From assembly GCA_945875845.1 (NCBI GenBank), contig CAMCMB010000004.1:97147-161146 (forward strand): a stretch of 64,000 nucleotides of DNA, read 5' to 3'. The notes beneath the pieces were generated by a model. The model was given only the letters and a program-made list of their open reading frames with translations, did not search any database and was not told the origin of the DNA. The position numbers and the translations under genes are program-made. The first letter of the stretch is position 1. Each line of letters starts with the position of its first letter. The DNA comes from Pirellula staleyi DSM 6068. Lineage in GTDB: Bacteria; Planctomycetota; Planctomycetia; Pirellulales; Pirellulaceae. Positions 46,201-53,788 of this stretch are shown one piece after another.

Positions 46201-47563
46201 CAAAGAGGTTCGAGAACACTTCCAAGAGGTGATCGATACGGTTGGCGATGCGATGCGCAAGACGCTTCCAGCAGCGTGGATGTACACAGCGCTCAGCACC
46301 GCCATGGAAGGTTGCGAATATCCGAGTTCGGAGATTCGCAGAGTTTTGTTGTCGAGTATCGATTTCGGCGGCGATGTGGATGCTGCGATCAAGATTGGCA
46401 AGTATCTTGCAGGACAAGGGATGAAGCGCGAAGCATTGAGCGTTTTTCGCGATGCAAATCACGCAAATCCGATGTTAAAAGAACCGCTTGAAGCTGGACT
46501 AGCTCTGAGCCTGGAACTCGAAGACCAAGAATCCATTCGATGGGCTTGTACTGGAATCTTGGGCCAAGCCTGGACAGATGAGCAATTGCCGTTGATGGAA
46601 AAGGCTCTACTCGCCGCGTCAGCTGCCTATATTCGAATGACCAATGCCAAAGAGACGATGAAGGCATATGCGTTTGAGAAAGATCTCAAGCACGCACAGC
46701 TTCGAGATGTCGTTGTGCGGGCCGTATGGACAGGTGATGCAGATATTGACATTTCCGTCGAAGAGCCCACTGGAACCATTTGCGATAAATCGAATACGCG
46801 AACACTGAGTGGCGGACTTTTGCTTGCCGATGGTTCGTCCCTGGACAAGCCAAGCAAGGATGGATACTCCGAAACCTATGTTTGTGCGAATGGCTACTCG
46901 GGGCAGTATCGTATTTTGCTTCGAAAGGTATGGGGAAAAGTGTCGGGTGGCAAAGTGACCGTGAACATCGTGACCGATTACGGTACGAAAGATCAACGTG
47001 TTGTTCAGCAACAGGTTCCTATCGATCAGGACGCAATCGTTTTGGTGGAGGTCAAGAACGGGCATCGATCGCAACCGATATTTGAAACCCAACTTGCCAA
47101 AGTGCAACAACGAAAAGCTGCTACCAGCGGAGCTGTACTAGCTCAAATGGCGCCAGCGGGTGCTGGTGGAGGTCCAAATGGTGGCCCTGATTCCGGAAAT
47201 GCATACGGTAGGCTGTTAGGCCAGTACGGCAATGGCAGATTCGGCAATGGGCCGTTTGGGGGGCAAGGTGGATTTCCCTTCGCGGGCAGAGGTGCCGTCG
47301 GCTATCGTCCGATTATTCAATTCATTCCAAGTGGTACTCAGTTTTCGGTGACCGGTGTTGTCTCAGGCGATAGACGCTATGTGCAATTAGCTCCGTTTCC
47401 GAACTTTACCAACATCATCGCAGTGGACACTTTTAACACCGTTACCGGTGGATCGAATCAGGGCGGTGGTGGTGCGGGTGGTGGAGTAGGTGGTGGTGCG
47501 GGTGGTGGAGCTGCAGGTGGCGGCGGCGGCGGCGGGGGCTTTGGTGGTGGTGGAGCATTCTAG
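43265..47563 (+). CDS. Large secreted VWA / STN-like / Gly-rich protein
   Basis: 1432 residues; start ATG 43265, or ATG 43313 which has GGAG upstream. A signal-like segment (SSVMGMGLVIGTAFF) precedes a VWA domain with MIDAS DTSAS (about residue 98) and IGDGFHLTNLL. Then a short TPR-like part (ARYALNSGDLDSAVNIAQEALKRSPN), two exact-like 28-residue repeats containing PPKPTVGGDNPFGDEPAPV (about 457-509), coiled coils (520-700), an STN-like domain (about 769-858: VAFNAQPLSAVMKFFSDTYG, TLNLPPVSFRSALKLILEPL), a Gly/Met tract (871-923), helical repeats, a domain with GDADIDISVEEPTGTICDK (about 1160), and a Gly-rich tail. Planctomycete-type secreted scaffold; function unknown. Confidence 0.9.
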   Translation: MSLVRFPIRANSERIKMKMRSLSAFPCQFVSASLSSVMGMGLVIGTAFFEPEVSAAENSTNRLVTCKDEGRTHFALSLLATKDFTPILSPLVAVVVDTSASQSGDYRTDSMEVAQSIVEALPENTVVTLLACDVEPVVLSKAASPTSDSIRVGFKSLEKRIPLGSTDLAGALRAARRELGDKPDASIVYIGDGFHLTNLLNTAEFESLIDDLRESRTSVHSLAIGPRIDCELLAVFAGHTGGNVWIRENITNATCQQIGSELAKATGSPVYWPSTASWPKGIINVLPGKLPPLRLDRDTIVLGDLNSETLTGKLTMEGTVCGQAVSMGWDLKSEPSNLDFAFLSQVIAKATPNSGLLLPVPGSDALRELGLLMTNTSEQLVKDARYALNSGDLDSAVNIAQEALKRSPNSLSAQNILEAVEQSRKTSKPIKKSGSQGGSSRGVVKFVSAQIGDDPFAQPPKPTVGGDNPFGDEPAPVSTPQVPVVQPPKPTVGGDNPFGDEPAPVNTRPVPEVFGDSIPPSDPFGELANASDLLSEDEGQRRVAAQQLEALVRSELAEARRSRDPGSTKISLKALQDQIRRASELDAGGRARLESQVASAIQTAARAEATRKEEYARIEAVQSNQSASKRLLAETERRNSTIQQLVERYNSLMSQQLYSAANNEIAPQITAVDRDSVIDVVVNLESNLAANAQLIEDVIRKRNRAFVDSLYLNELALVPFVDEPPIRYPPADVWQALSARRIERYASIDLSGGKESERAIFRALNERGEVAFNAQPLSAVMKFFSDTYGVPIVIDDKALEEENITQDEPITLNLPPVSFRSALKLILEPLQLTYVIQDEVMRITSKQESANVVRVYPVGDLVIGAAQLSMAGGGMMGGMGGGMGGMGGGMGGGMGGMGGGMGGMGGGMGGMGGGMGGMGGMMDVKDQPTKATAVRSPAELVEQLVSSDGGDKLLAEAELSKWVVGKMELARKASRANNDKEVREHFQEVIDTVGDAMRKTLPAAWMYTALSTAMEGCEYPSSEIRRVLLSSIDFGGDVDAAIKIGKYLAGQGMKREALSVFRDANHANPMLKEPLEAGLALSLELEDQESIRWACTGILGQAWTDEQLPLMEKALLAASAAYIRMTNAKETMKAYAFEKDLKHAQLRDVVVRAVWTGDADIDISVEEPTGTICDKSNTRTLSGGLLLADGSSLDKPSKDGYSETYVCANGYSGQYRILLRKVWGKVSGGKVTVNIVTDYGTKDQRVVQQQVPIDQDAIVLVEVKNGHRSQPIFETQLAKVQQRKAATSGAVLAQMAPAGAGGGPNGGPDSGNAYGRLLGQYGNGRFGNGPFGGQGGFPFAGRGAVGYRPIIQFIPSGTQFSVTGVVSGDRRYVQLAPFPNFTNIIAVDTFNTVTGGSNQGGGGAGGGVGGGAGGGAAGGGGGGGGFGGGGAF

Positions 47564-47601
47564 CGGGTTCGCCTGATCCAAGTCGCGTATTGAGACATAG
47601 T

Positions 47602-47635
47602 AAAGGCACGTTTCCGTACGGAACGTGCCTTTTTG
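47602..47635. terminator. Bidirectional rho-independent terminator
   Basis: AAAGGCACGTTTCCG-TA-CGGAACGTGCCTTTTT: an 11-12-bp GC-rich stem with one bulge, flanked by A-run and T-run. It lies 38 bp after the VWA gene stop and 2 bp before the converging Nudix stop, so it can serve both. Confidence 0.9.
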
Positions 47636-47637
47636 CT

Positions 47638-48069
47638 TTATGCTATTCGGAAGACACCTTGTTCCAAGGCTGTCAAAAAGTCGGGTAAGCTACCAAGCAA
47701 ATCCGCTCGATTTTGAAGTTCTTCGGGCGAAAGCCAGAGGATTTCAGCGACCTCCATGGGAGACGCAACTGGTTCTGAGCCAACGCACCGCTTGCATGCG
47801 ACCCACTCAAGTTTGGTACCCCATCGGGTGCTGGATGTCCAAAGATGACTTTCGATTTCAACATTGAGAGAGAGCTCTTCCATCAACTCGCGATGCATTG
47901 CGGTTTCGATGCTCTCCCCCGCTTCGATCCCTCCGCCTGGAAAACACAGCAATCCCGGGGCCCTCACCAGTTCAGATCGGCGAATCACCAAAAAACGCGA
48001 TTCCTCACGGATCACCGCCACCACAGCATGTCTTCCGTGATCTGGGCCTGTCGAAAACTCGCTCGCCAT
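47638..48069 (-). CDS. Nudix hydrolase
   Basis: 143 residues. Nudix box complete: GGGIEAGESIETAMHRELMEEL (G-x5-E-x7-R-E-x-x-E-E). Beta-strands VVAVIREESRFLVIRR and LVRAPGLLCFPGGG precede it. Hydrolyses a nucleoside diphosphate linked to another moiety; the substrate cannot be read from sequence. Ends at the bidirectional terminator. Confidence 0.93.
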   Translation of the reverse strand: MASEFSTGPDHGRHAVVAVIREESRFLVIRRSELVRAPGLLCFPGGGIEAGESIETAMHRELMEELSLNVEIESHLWTSSTRWGTKLEWVACKRCVGSEPVASPMEVAEILWLSPEELQNRADLLGSLPDFLTALEQGVFRIA

Positions 48070-48096
48070 CTTTTGTCTCTACCAATTCTGTTCAAA

Positions 48097-48729
48097 CTAC
48101 AACACAAATAGAACGATTGCCAAGTAATGACATGCGCTGGCAACGATCACCAGGACATGCCAAATGGCATGAAAGTACCAGGATCGATGATCGTTTTGGA
48201 GGAAAAGTGTTCCGGCAGTATAGAGTACTCCCCCCAACGCCATCATGGCAAAGCATGCAATAGGGACATATCCGACTAAAACCATCGAAGGGATCCATCC
48301 CATCAATACGTACCAAACTGCGGTCATGTTGTTGATTCGATGCTTCACAAACACTTTGGAATAAAAACCAACGGCCGCTGCCAGCCAAACCAGAAACAAG
48401 AAGCTGGCTAGCATCCATCCGCTCAGCACGCTGCATGCGAATGGCGTTACGGTTCCCGCGATCAAAGTGTAGATTGTTCCCTGGTCCAGAGCCCGAGCTC
48501 TCTCGCGTGCAAGGGGATCGCGAACCGCATGGGAGAGAGTTGAAAAGAGATACATGGCTGACAAGCTCAGGCTGTAAACGATACAAGCCCAAAAAACAGG
48601 TCTGCCACTTGCGGATGCCATCGTGCACAACGCAATTCCCGCCGGGATGCTCGCAATAAATCCGAAACCGTGCGTCCAGGTATTTACTGCTTCTTGCGAG
48701 GCATTTTCGTTCGTCCAGATTCTTGCCAT
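48097..48729 (-). CDS. Hemolysin III / YqfA-like (PAQR-related) membrane protein
   Basis: About 210 residues from MARIWTNENAS; an ATG 20 codons upstream is possible. Seven hydrophobic helices. PAQR/HlyIII metal-site motifs are visible: NTWTHGFGF (first His), FSTLSHAVR (Ser-x3-His-type site near TM2), and HAIWHVLVIVASACHY near the end (His-x3-His). Family members are integral membrane hydrolase-like proteins; hemolytic activity of the family is not established for most members. Confidence 0.93.
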   Translation of the reverse strand: MARIWTNENASQEAVNTWTHGFGFIASIPAGIALCTMASASGRPVFWACIVYSLSLSAMYLFSTLSHAVRDPLARERARALDQGTIYTLIAGTVTPFACSVLSGWMLASFLFLVWLAAAVGFYSKVFVKHRINNMTAVWYVLMGWIPSMVLVGYVPIACFAMMALGGVLYTAGTLFLQNDHRSWYFHAIWHVLVIVASACHYLAIVLFVL

Positions 48730-48872
48730 GTTGCGCTGCGAATTTTTCTTGAATTTTCGTTTGGAGCCAATTGTTTTCTGAATGCGCATTGTAACCGCGA
48801 AATCGTTGATCGGGACTGTTCTGCATTGATTGAAGCCGATGGATTCTTACCCTACAATCACCACACCCGTCA

Positions 48873-48998
48873 GGTAACGGCTTGTTGCTTTAATGGTACG
48901 ACGGACTTCCAAGTCCGTCGAATTCCCCATTGACGGACTTGGAAGTCCGTCATACCGCCCTTAACCAATAAGGACTTCATTAAAGCAACAAGCCGGTA
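48873..48998. repeat. Palindrome-of-palindromes element, copy F (core reversed)
   Basis: GGTAACGGCTTGTTGCTTTA, inner repeats ACGGACTTCCAAGTCCGTC and GACGGACTTGGAAGTCCGTC around GAATTCCCCATT, then the long arm CCCTTAACCAATAAGGACTT and AAGCAACAAGCCGG. Both outer ends are present and inverted (GCTTGTTGCTTTA / TAAAGCAACAAGC). Confidence 0.9.
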
Positions 48999-49009
48999 AC
49001 GGAGGGGTT

Positions 49010-49092
49010 ACTGGACGGCTCGCGCCCAATGTCACTCACTTTCGGTTCGAACAAAGGTTTTCGTAGCGGAGCGGCGCGAGCCGCCCGGTGTC
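49010..49092. repeat. GGCTCGCGCC hairpin repeat, copy 4
   Basis: GGACGGCTCGCGCCCA faces GCGGCGCGAGCCGCCCGGTG. It begins about 12 bp after copy F of the palindromic element. Confidence 0.8.
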
Positions 49093-49157
49093 CTTTCGTT
49101 GGGAGAGCGTTAGCTCTCCGGTTTTGCCAACCCAATTCTCTAATCAAAACCCAAAAA

Positions 49158-50669
49158 ATGACAAACACCGACATTGTGCTCGCTGTGGATTTAGGTGCTT
49201 CCAGCGGACGTGTAATTGCAGCCGAGCTCTACGCCGATCGCATTCAGCTAAGCGACATCCATCGCTTTGAAAACTCGCCTGTCCCTGTAGGGTCGCGGTT
49301 GCACTGGAATGCGCATGGGCTTTGGCAGCATATCGAGCTAGGCATAGGTCACGCATCATCCAGGTATGGCGATCGGATTCAGAGTATCGGCGTTGACACT
49401 TGGGGAGTTGACTATGTTTTGCTAGATCGTAACCAGGATATGGTCGGTCCCGCATTTTGCTATCGAGATCCGCGGACGCTAGGCATGATGCAACTCGCAT
49501 TTGAGTCGATCTCGCAAGCGGAGATATTTGCCGAGAGTGGAATCCAATTTATGGAGATCAATACACTCTACCAACTCTTTGCAATGCGAGCGCAAAAGTC
49601 TCCCTTGCTGGACATTGCCGAACACTTTTTGATGATCCCAGATTTTGTCAATTGGTTACTAACAGGGACCATGACGAATGAGTACAGCAACGCGAGCACC
49701 ACACAGATGTTGCATCCGACGAACGGCACCTGGTCTGCGAAGATCCTCGATGCGCTTCAAATCCCGAAACATATCTTCAAAACGCCGATCCAACCAAGCA
49801 CCATCCTCGGCGAAATTCGATCGTCGATTCGTTTGAGAACCGGTTTGCACTCCAACGTGCAAGTTATCGCTCCCGCAACGCACGATACGGGCTCTGCTGT
49901 GATTGCCGTACCAGCAGACGAGTTTGCGAGCGCTAAACCGAAATGGTGTTACATTAGCAGCGGGACTTGGTCATTGATGGGTGTTGAGCTAGCAGAACCT
50001 ATCTTAACCGAAGCATGTTTTCAATTAAATTTCACCAATGAAGGTGGTGCCAATGGTAGCGTCCGATTGCTAAAGAACATTGCGGGACTTTGGCCTTTTC
50101 AACAATGCAGAGCTTCGTGGCAGCGAAAAGGAATCACCTACGAATGGAGTCAATTGGAGAAAATGGCCGCGAGCGCCCCTCCACTTCAGACGTTAATCGA
50201 TCTCGATCACAAAATGTTCGTTGCTCCCGAGGACATGTTGCAAGCGGTTGTCGATTTTTCACAGCGAACAGGTCAAGGTGCGCCAAGGGACAACGCGGCT
50301 ATCGCACGTGCTGCCTTGGAAAGCCTCGCGTTGCGTTATCGCATTTGCTTGGGATGGCTAGAGGAATTGCTTGGCTATCGACTTGAGACCATTCATATTG
50401 TCGGGGGTGGAGTGCAGAACAGATTGCTTTGCCAAATGACCGCAGATGCTTGTGAGAGACCCGTGGTTGCCGGACCAGTCGAAGCGACTGCGCTCGGAAA
50501 CATCGTTTCACAAATGGTCGCTCTAGGTCGATTCGAGTCGATTGCCGAAGGCAGACGGTGGATGCGTTCGATGAGCGATATTGTTCAATATGAGCCTCAG
50601 CGAAACAGCGCATGGGATGAGGCCGCGACCCGATTGCAATCGTACGCGACGCTCTCAAGCCAATGGTGA
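49158..50669 (+). CDS. rhaB: Rhamnulokinase
   Basis: 503 residues from ATG 49158. FGGY-family sugar kinase that phosphorylates L-rhamnulose. Seen: VLAVDLGASSGRVIAAEL (phosphate 1), IGVDTWGVDYVLLD, FCYRDPRT, GIQFMEINTLYQLFA, NWLLTGTMTNEYSNASTTQM, ATHDTGSAV, YISSGTWSLMGVE, and the FGGY-C hallmark IHIVGGGVQNRLLCQMTADA with VVAGPVEATALGN. Other rhamnose genes are not in the window. Planctomycetes commonly use sulfated fucose/rhamnose polysaccharides, so catabolism of such sugars fits (inference). Its last 15 bp overlap the converging gpx-like gene. Confidence 0.95.
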   Translation: MTNTDIVLAVDLGASSGRVIAAELYADRIQLSDIHRFENSPVPVGSRLHWNAHGLWQHIELGIGHASSRYGDRIQSIGVDTWGVDYVLLDRNQDMVGPAFCYRDPRTLGMMQLAFESISQAEIFAESGIQFMEINTLYQLFAMRAQKSPLLDIAEHFLMIPDFVNWLLTGTMTNEYSNASTTQMLHPTNGTWSAKILDALQIPKHIFKTPIQPSTILGEIRSSIRLRTGLHSNVQVIAPATHDTGSAVIAVPADEFASAKPKWCYISSGTWSLMGVELAEPILTEACFQLNFTNEGGANGSVRLLKNIAGLWPFQQCRASWQRKGITYEWSQLEKMAASAPPLQTLIDLDHKMFVAPEDMLQAVVDFSQRTGQGAPRDNAAIARAALESLALRYRICLGWLEELLGYRLETIHIVGGGVQNRLLCQMTADACERPVVAGPVEATALGNIVSQMVALGRFESIAEGRRWMRSMSDIVQYEPQRNSAWDEAATRLQSYATLSSQW

Positions 50670-51164
50670 GAGCGCTTGCTCGATGGCATGCGTCAGACTC
50701 ATCGGTGAGGTTGCAGGGGAGTATCTCGCAATGACGGTCCCATCCCGTCCAACCAGAAACTTCGTGAAGTTCCATTTGATACTTTCACTACCCAAAAGTC
50801 CCTTGGCGCTTTTCTTCAAGGTAACGAACAGCGGATGAGTCCCGTTTCCATTCACCTCGATCTTGGAAAACATGGGAAACGAAACATGGTACGTCAACGA
50901 ACAGAACGACTGTATCTCATCGTTGTTCTTTGGCTCTTGCGAGGCGAACTGATTGCATGGGAAGCCCAAAACGGCAAACCCACTGGCTTGATACGTCTCG
51001 TAAAGCTTTTGTAGTTCTGCATATTGGCCGGTAAACCCGCAACGGCTGGCCACATTGACGATCAACGATACCGATCCACGATACTGTTCGAGGGAAACGA
51101 CTTTACCATCAATGCCAATAGCCGTTTGGTCGTAAATCGAAAGTGAATTCAAAGAGGTATTCAA
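50655..51164 (-). CDS. Glutathione peroxidase-family protein (Cys type)
   Basis: About 169 residues from a TTG just after the crtI-like stop (a TTG at 51152 is an alternative). Thioredoxin fold: YRGSVSLIVNVASRCGFTGQ with the peroxidatic Cys, GFPCNQFASQEP with the second conserved Cys/Gln, and IKWNFTKFLVGRDG with the catalytic Trp and Asn. It reduces hydroperoxides, probably with thioredoxin, since Cys-type GPx proteins often do. A longer in-frame read-through exists but overlaps the crtI-like gene. Confidence 0.93.
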   Translation of the reverse strand: MNTSLNSLSIYDQTAIGIDGKVVSLEQYRGSVSLIVNVASRCGFTGQYAELQKLYETYQASGFAVLGFPCNQFASQEPKNNDEIQSFCSLTYHVSFPMFSKIEVNGNGTHPLFVTLKKSAKGLLGSESIKWNFTKFLVGRDGTVIARYSPATSPMSLTHAIEQALSPLA

Positions 51165-51171
51165 GATGGAA

Positions 51172-52683
51172 CTACACGTGAGTGATAAACTTGGCCGAAA
51201 GCCCGAGATCAGGCAGAAGCTGTTTGCATGTGATGCGAGTCGACTCATAGATGACTGGAAGTCCGCTGCCCGGATGAGTCCCACCGCCGACCAGATAAAC
51301 TCCTCCCAATTCTTCGAATTTATTGTGCGGTCTCAAGTGCAACATCTGTCCTAGGTTATGGGCAAGATTGAAGGTGGCTCCTCGGTAAACCGAGAAGTCA
51401 TCTCGCCAATTCGCAGGAGTAACGACTTGCTCGTATTCGATTCGTTCCCGAAGATCACCTAGGCCAATGTCAGCTAATCGCTTGAACGTCAGTTCTCGAA
51501 ATGCATTTGTTTGGGCATCGTCCCAGGGAGTGTGCTCGGACAATTGAGGAACTGGTACCAATACGTACAGTGTACTTTTTCCCTCAGGCGCAAGCGATGG
51601 ATCCGTGATACAAGGGTTTTGAACATAGATCGAGGGATCGTCTGGAAGTACTTTTTCGACTTCGATTTGGCGTAGATTGCGGTCGTAGTCTTTCGAGATA
51701 TGAATCGTATGGTGCTTCAAGTCGTCATAACGCCCTCGTATCCCAAGGTACAGCATGAACGTGGAACACGAGAACCGCTTCTTCTCGATCTTGGCATTCG
51801 ACCAACGTTTTCTCAAATGATCCGGCACTAACGTCTTCATCGCGTGAGCGAAGTCTGCATTGATGACAACTGCGTCCGCCTCGTAGCGGCCTTGAGCCGT
51901 GTGCACGGCTTTGACCCGTTTACCCTCAAATTCAAGGCGTTCTACCGGTTCGTTAGTTCGAACATCGCATCCTAGTTCCGTAGCGATTTCGCCCATTCGT
52001 TTACTGACTTGTCCACAGCCACCGATGGGATGAAACACTCCGTATTCATACTCAAGAAAAGAAAGGATCGAGAACAGGCTTGGGCATCGAAAAGGGGACA
52101 TCCCTAAATACTTTGCCTGAAACGAAAACGCGATGACCAAGCGAGGATCATGGAAGTAGTCTTGAAGCTCCTTCCCCAACGTCTTCCACGGTTTTACAAA
52201 CGAGGCAGCACTCATCAGCGAAGGACGCAGGAGGTCAAAAACGCTATTGAAAGGGGACTCCAGGATGGGGCGAAACTTAGCCAGCTTGACTCGGTTTTCG
52301 TCTAAGTATTTTTTGAGAGCACCCACGTCGCGTGGGGAGAGCGTCTCAATCTGTCGATCCATTTCCTCGAGATTGCTCGTGCAGTCCAAGTGCCCCCCAG
52401 CACCGAACGAAACGCGATACTGCGGATCCAGACGCCTCATCGGAATCTCGACATCGATGTCACGACCGATCGATTTGAAGATCTCTCGAAGAATGCGAGG
52501 ATAGAGATAAAAAGTGGGCCCGGTGTCAAAGCGGAATCCGTTCTCGTTCACGCTTGAACAGCGGCCGCCCACGCTCTCCCTTGACTCCAGGACAGTGACT
52601 TGAGCTCCTCCATGAGCGAGTTGGAGGGCAGAGGTGAGTCCCCCAGGACCTGCACCGATGATTACGACTCGACGTTTCGACAT
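51172..52683 (-). CDS. CrtI/CrtN-type phytoene desaturase-family FAD oxidoreductase
   Basis: 503 residues. The N-terminal dinucleotide fold is VVIIGAGPGGLTSALQLAHG, followed by VLESRESVGGRCSS, FRFDTGPTFYLYP, and the terminal FAD box GGVYLVGGGTHPGSGLPVIY, as in bacterial carotenoid desaturases. It may desaturate or isomerise phytoene or squalene-type C30 substrates; many planctomycetes are pigmented, but no other carotenoid gene is nearby. Probably co-transcribed with the gpx-like gene 8 bp downstream. Confidence 0.93.
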   Translation of the reverse strand: MSKRRVVIIGAGPGGLTSALQLAHGGAQVTVLESRESVGGRCSSVNENGFRFDTGPTFYLYPRILREIFKSIGRDIDVEIPMRRLDPQYRVSFGAGGHLDCTSNLEEMDRQIETLSPRDVGALKKYLDENRVKLAKFRPILESPFNSVFDLLRPSLMSAASFVKPWKTLGKELQDYFHDPRLVIAFSFQAKYLGMSPFRCPSLFSILSFLEYEYGVFHPIGGCGQVSKRMGEIATELGCDVRTNEPVERLEFEGKRVKAVHTAQGRYEADAVVINADFAHAMKTLVPDHLRKRWSNAKIEKKRFSCSTFMLYLGIRGRYDDLKHHTIHISKDYDRNLRQIEVEKVLPDDPSIYVQNPCITDPSLAPEGKSTLYVLVPVPQLSEHTPWDDAQTNAFRELTFKRLADIGLGDLRERIEYEQVVTPANWRDDFSVYRGATFNLAHNLGQMLHLRPHNKFEELGGVYLVGGGTHPGSGLPVIYESTRITCKQLLPDLGLSAKFITHV

Positions 52684-52983
52684 TAATTGGGCAAGCTTGC
52701 TTTCGTGTATCTTGATCAGGGACTTACTATATCACACGCCCTTCGTCCTTCAGGGCATGAAAACCAATCGAGGTAGATTTCCAACTGCCGCTACGTTACA
52801 AAGAATCATAGCACAAAGGCAAGTGTGTGAATTAAGGTTGAAAAGCCGATTTGATTCGAAAATCACCTTAATGGAACGACTGGTTACGATTCAATCGAAC
52901 CACCTGGGAGCCTCACGCATTTTGCGTTTTGGGCGGAGTCCAATCAAGGAATTTCCAGATGAAGTGTTACTTTGCCGCGTTAA

Positions 52984-53163
52984 AACCTACCAGTCGGCAA
53001 GCATCCACTCTACGGAAACAAATTCTGGGAACGTCAGGCTACTCCGAACCAACTTGTCAACGCCGGTTTTATCGATCTCAATGGAGGGAAGGACTACAAA
53101 AAACGATTCTCAGACCACTACCTTGTGTCGTGCGTCATCCAAGTAAGCGACGACGATGATTGA
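52984..53163 (+). pseudogene. C-terminal remnant of an endonuclease/exonuclease/phosphatase-like protein
   Basis: The frame after an in-frame TAA reads NLPVGKHPLYGNKFWERQAT, NQLVNAGFIDLNGGKDY and KKRFSDHYLVSCVIQVSDDD before TGA. The terminal R-F-S-D-H-Y-x-V-S is the classical S-D-H-x-P-V box of DNase I-like (EEP) phosphatases with catalytic Asp-His, and the sequence is clearly protein-like. No start codon or N-terminal two thirds can be found in frame; a sense-looking frame just upstream (EPHAFCVLGGVQSRNFQ) is one frame off. It is likely a decayed gene; family assignment from a short stretch is tentative. Confidence 0.4.
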
Positions 53164-53281
53164 TGTCGGTACACCCGACGCGTAACCGCTCGTTGCTTTA
53201 ATGGACTGTGACACGGGGTATTCGAAAGTGGCATGGGCGTCTCGCCCATGGATTCACGAGGGCGTTGTGCCACGCGATGGT

Positions 53282-53415
53282 AACCCGACGCGTAACGGCT
53301 TGTTGCTTTAGTGAAGTCGTTCTTGGGTAAGGGCGGTAAAACGGACTTCCGAGTCCGTCAATGGGGAATCCGACGGACTAGGAAGTCCGTCGTACCATTA
53401 AATCAACAAGCCGGT
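53282..53415. repeat. Palindrome-of-palindromes element, copy G1
   Basis: ACCCGACGCGTAACGGCTTG, GTGAAGTCGTTCTTGGGTAA, inner repeats ACGGACTTCCGAGTCCGTC and GACGGACTAGGAAGTCCGTC, then TTAAATCAACAAGCCGG. Confidence 0.9.
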
Positions 53416-53446
53416 AAGCGAGGTGACGACTGCAATCCCTCGCTCA

Positions 53447-53567
53447 CCGGCTTGTTGCTTTAGTGAAGTCGTTCTTGGGTAAAGGAAGTAGGACGGACTT
53501 CCAAGTCCGTCAATGGGGAATTCGACGGACTAGGAAGTCCGTCGTACCATTAAATCAACAAGCCGGT
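53447..53567. repeat. Palindrome-of-palindromes element, copy G2
   Basis: CCGGCTTGTTGCTTTAGTGA, inner repeats GACGGACTTCCAAGTCCGTC and GACGGACTAGGAAGTCCGTC, then TAAATCAACAAGCCGG. It is joined to G1 and G3 by 31-nt linkers in which GTAAGCGAGG and CCTCGCTCACC are inverted. Confidence 0.9.
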
Positions 53568-53598
53568 AAGCGAGGTGCCGACTGCAATCCCTCGCTCA

Positions 53599-53732
53599 CC
53601 GGCTTGTTGCTTTAGTGAAGTCGTTATTGAGTAAGGGAAGTACGACGGACTTCCGAGTCCGTCAATGGGGAATCCGACGGACTTGGAAGTCCGTCGTACC
53701 ATTAAATCAACAAGCCGTCACGCGTCGGGTTA
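53599..53732. repeat. Palindrome-of-palindromes element, copy G3
   Basis: Inner repeats GACGGACTTCCGAGTCCGTC and GACGGACTTGGAAGTCCGTC, and the right end CAACAAGCCGTCACGCGTCG-GGTTAC, which is the inverse of the left end of G1. The array G1-G3 therefore has matching inverted termini. Confidence 0.9.
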
Positions 53733-53788
53733 CCGTAGCCTATCCGACGGAGAACGCACTCTTTCGCGAAGCGAAAGGCGACGATGTG

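Larger units (their letters stand above)
48730..49157. other. Divergent intergenic region with two adjacent repeats
   Basis: Holds copy F of the palindromic element, the GGCTCGCGCC hairpin copy 4 and a GGGAGAGCGTTAGCTCTCC hairpin (49101-49119) just before rhaB. No small gene seen. Confidence 0.55.
52684..53788. other. 1.1-kb intergenic region: gene remnant plus triple repeat array
   Basis: 52700-52980 has no clear gene. 52984-53163 is a coding remnant. 53173-53281 holds a left end of the palindromic element and an embedded hairpin GGCATGGGCG-TCT-CGCCCATGG (53232-53254), then three full elements to 53732. Confidence 0.6.

Noticed and set aside
45809..46462. Ala/His/Ser-rich minus-strand frame (217 codons) in the VWA gene
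   Set aside because: Complement of the Gly/Met tract; low complexity only.
53282..53732. CRISPR-like interpretation of the triple palindromic array
   Set aside because: The linkers between units are near-identical rather than unique, and single copies occur elsewhere.
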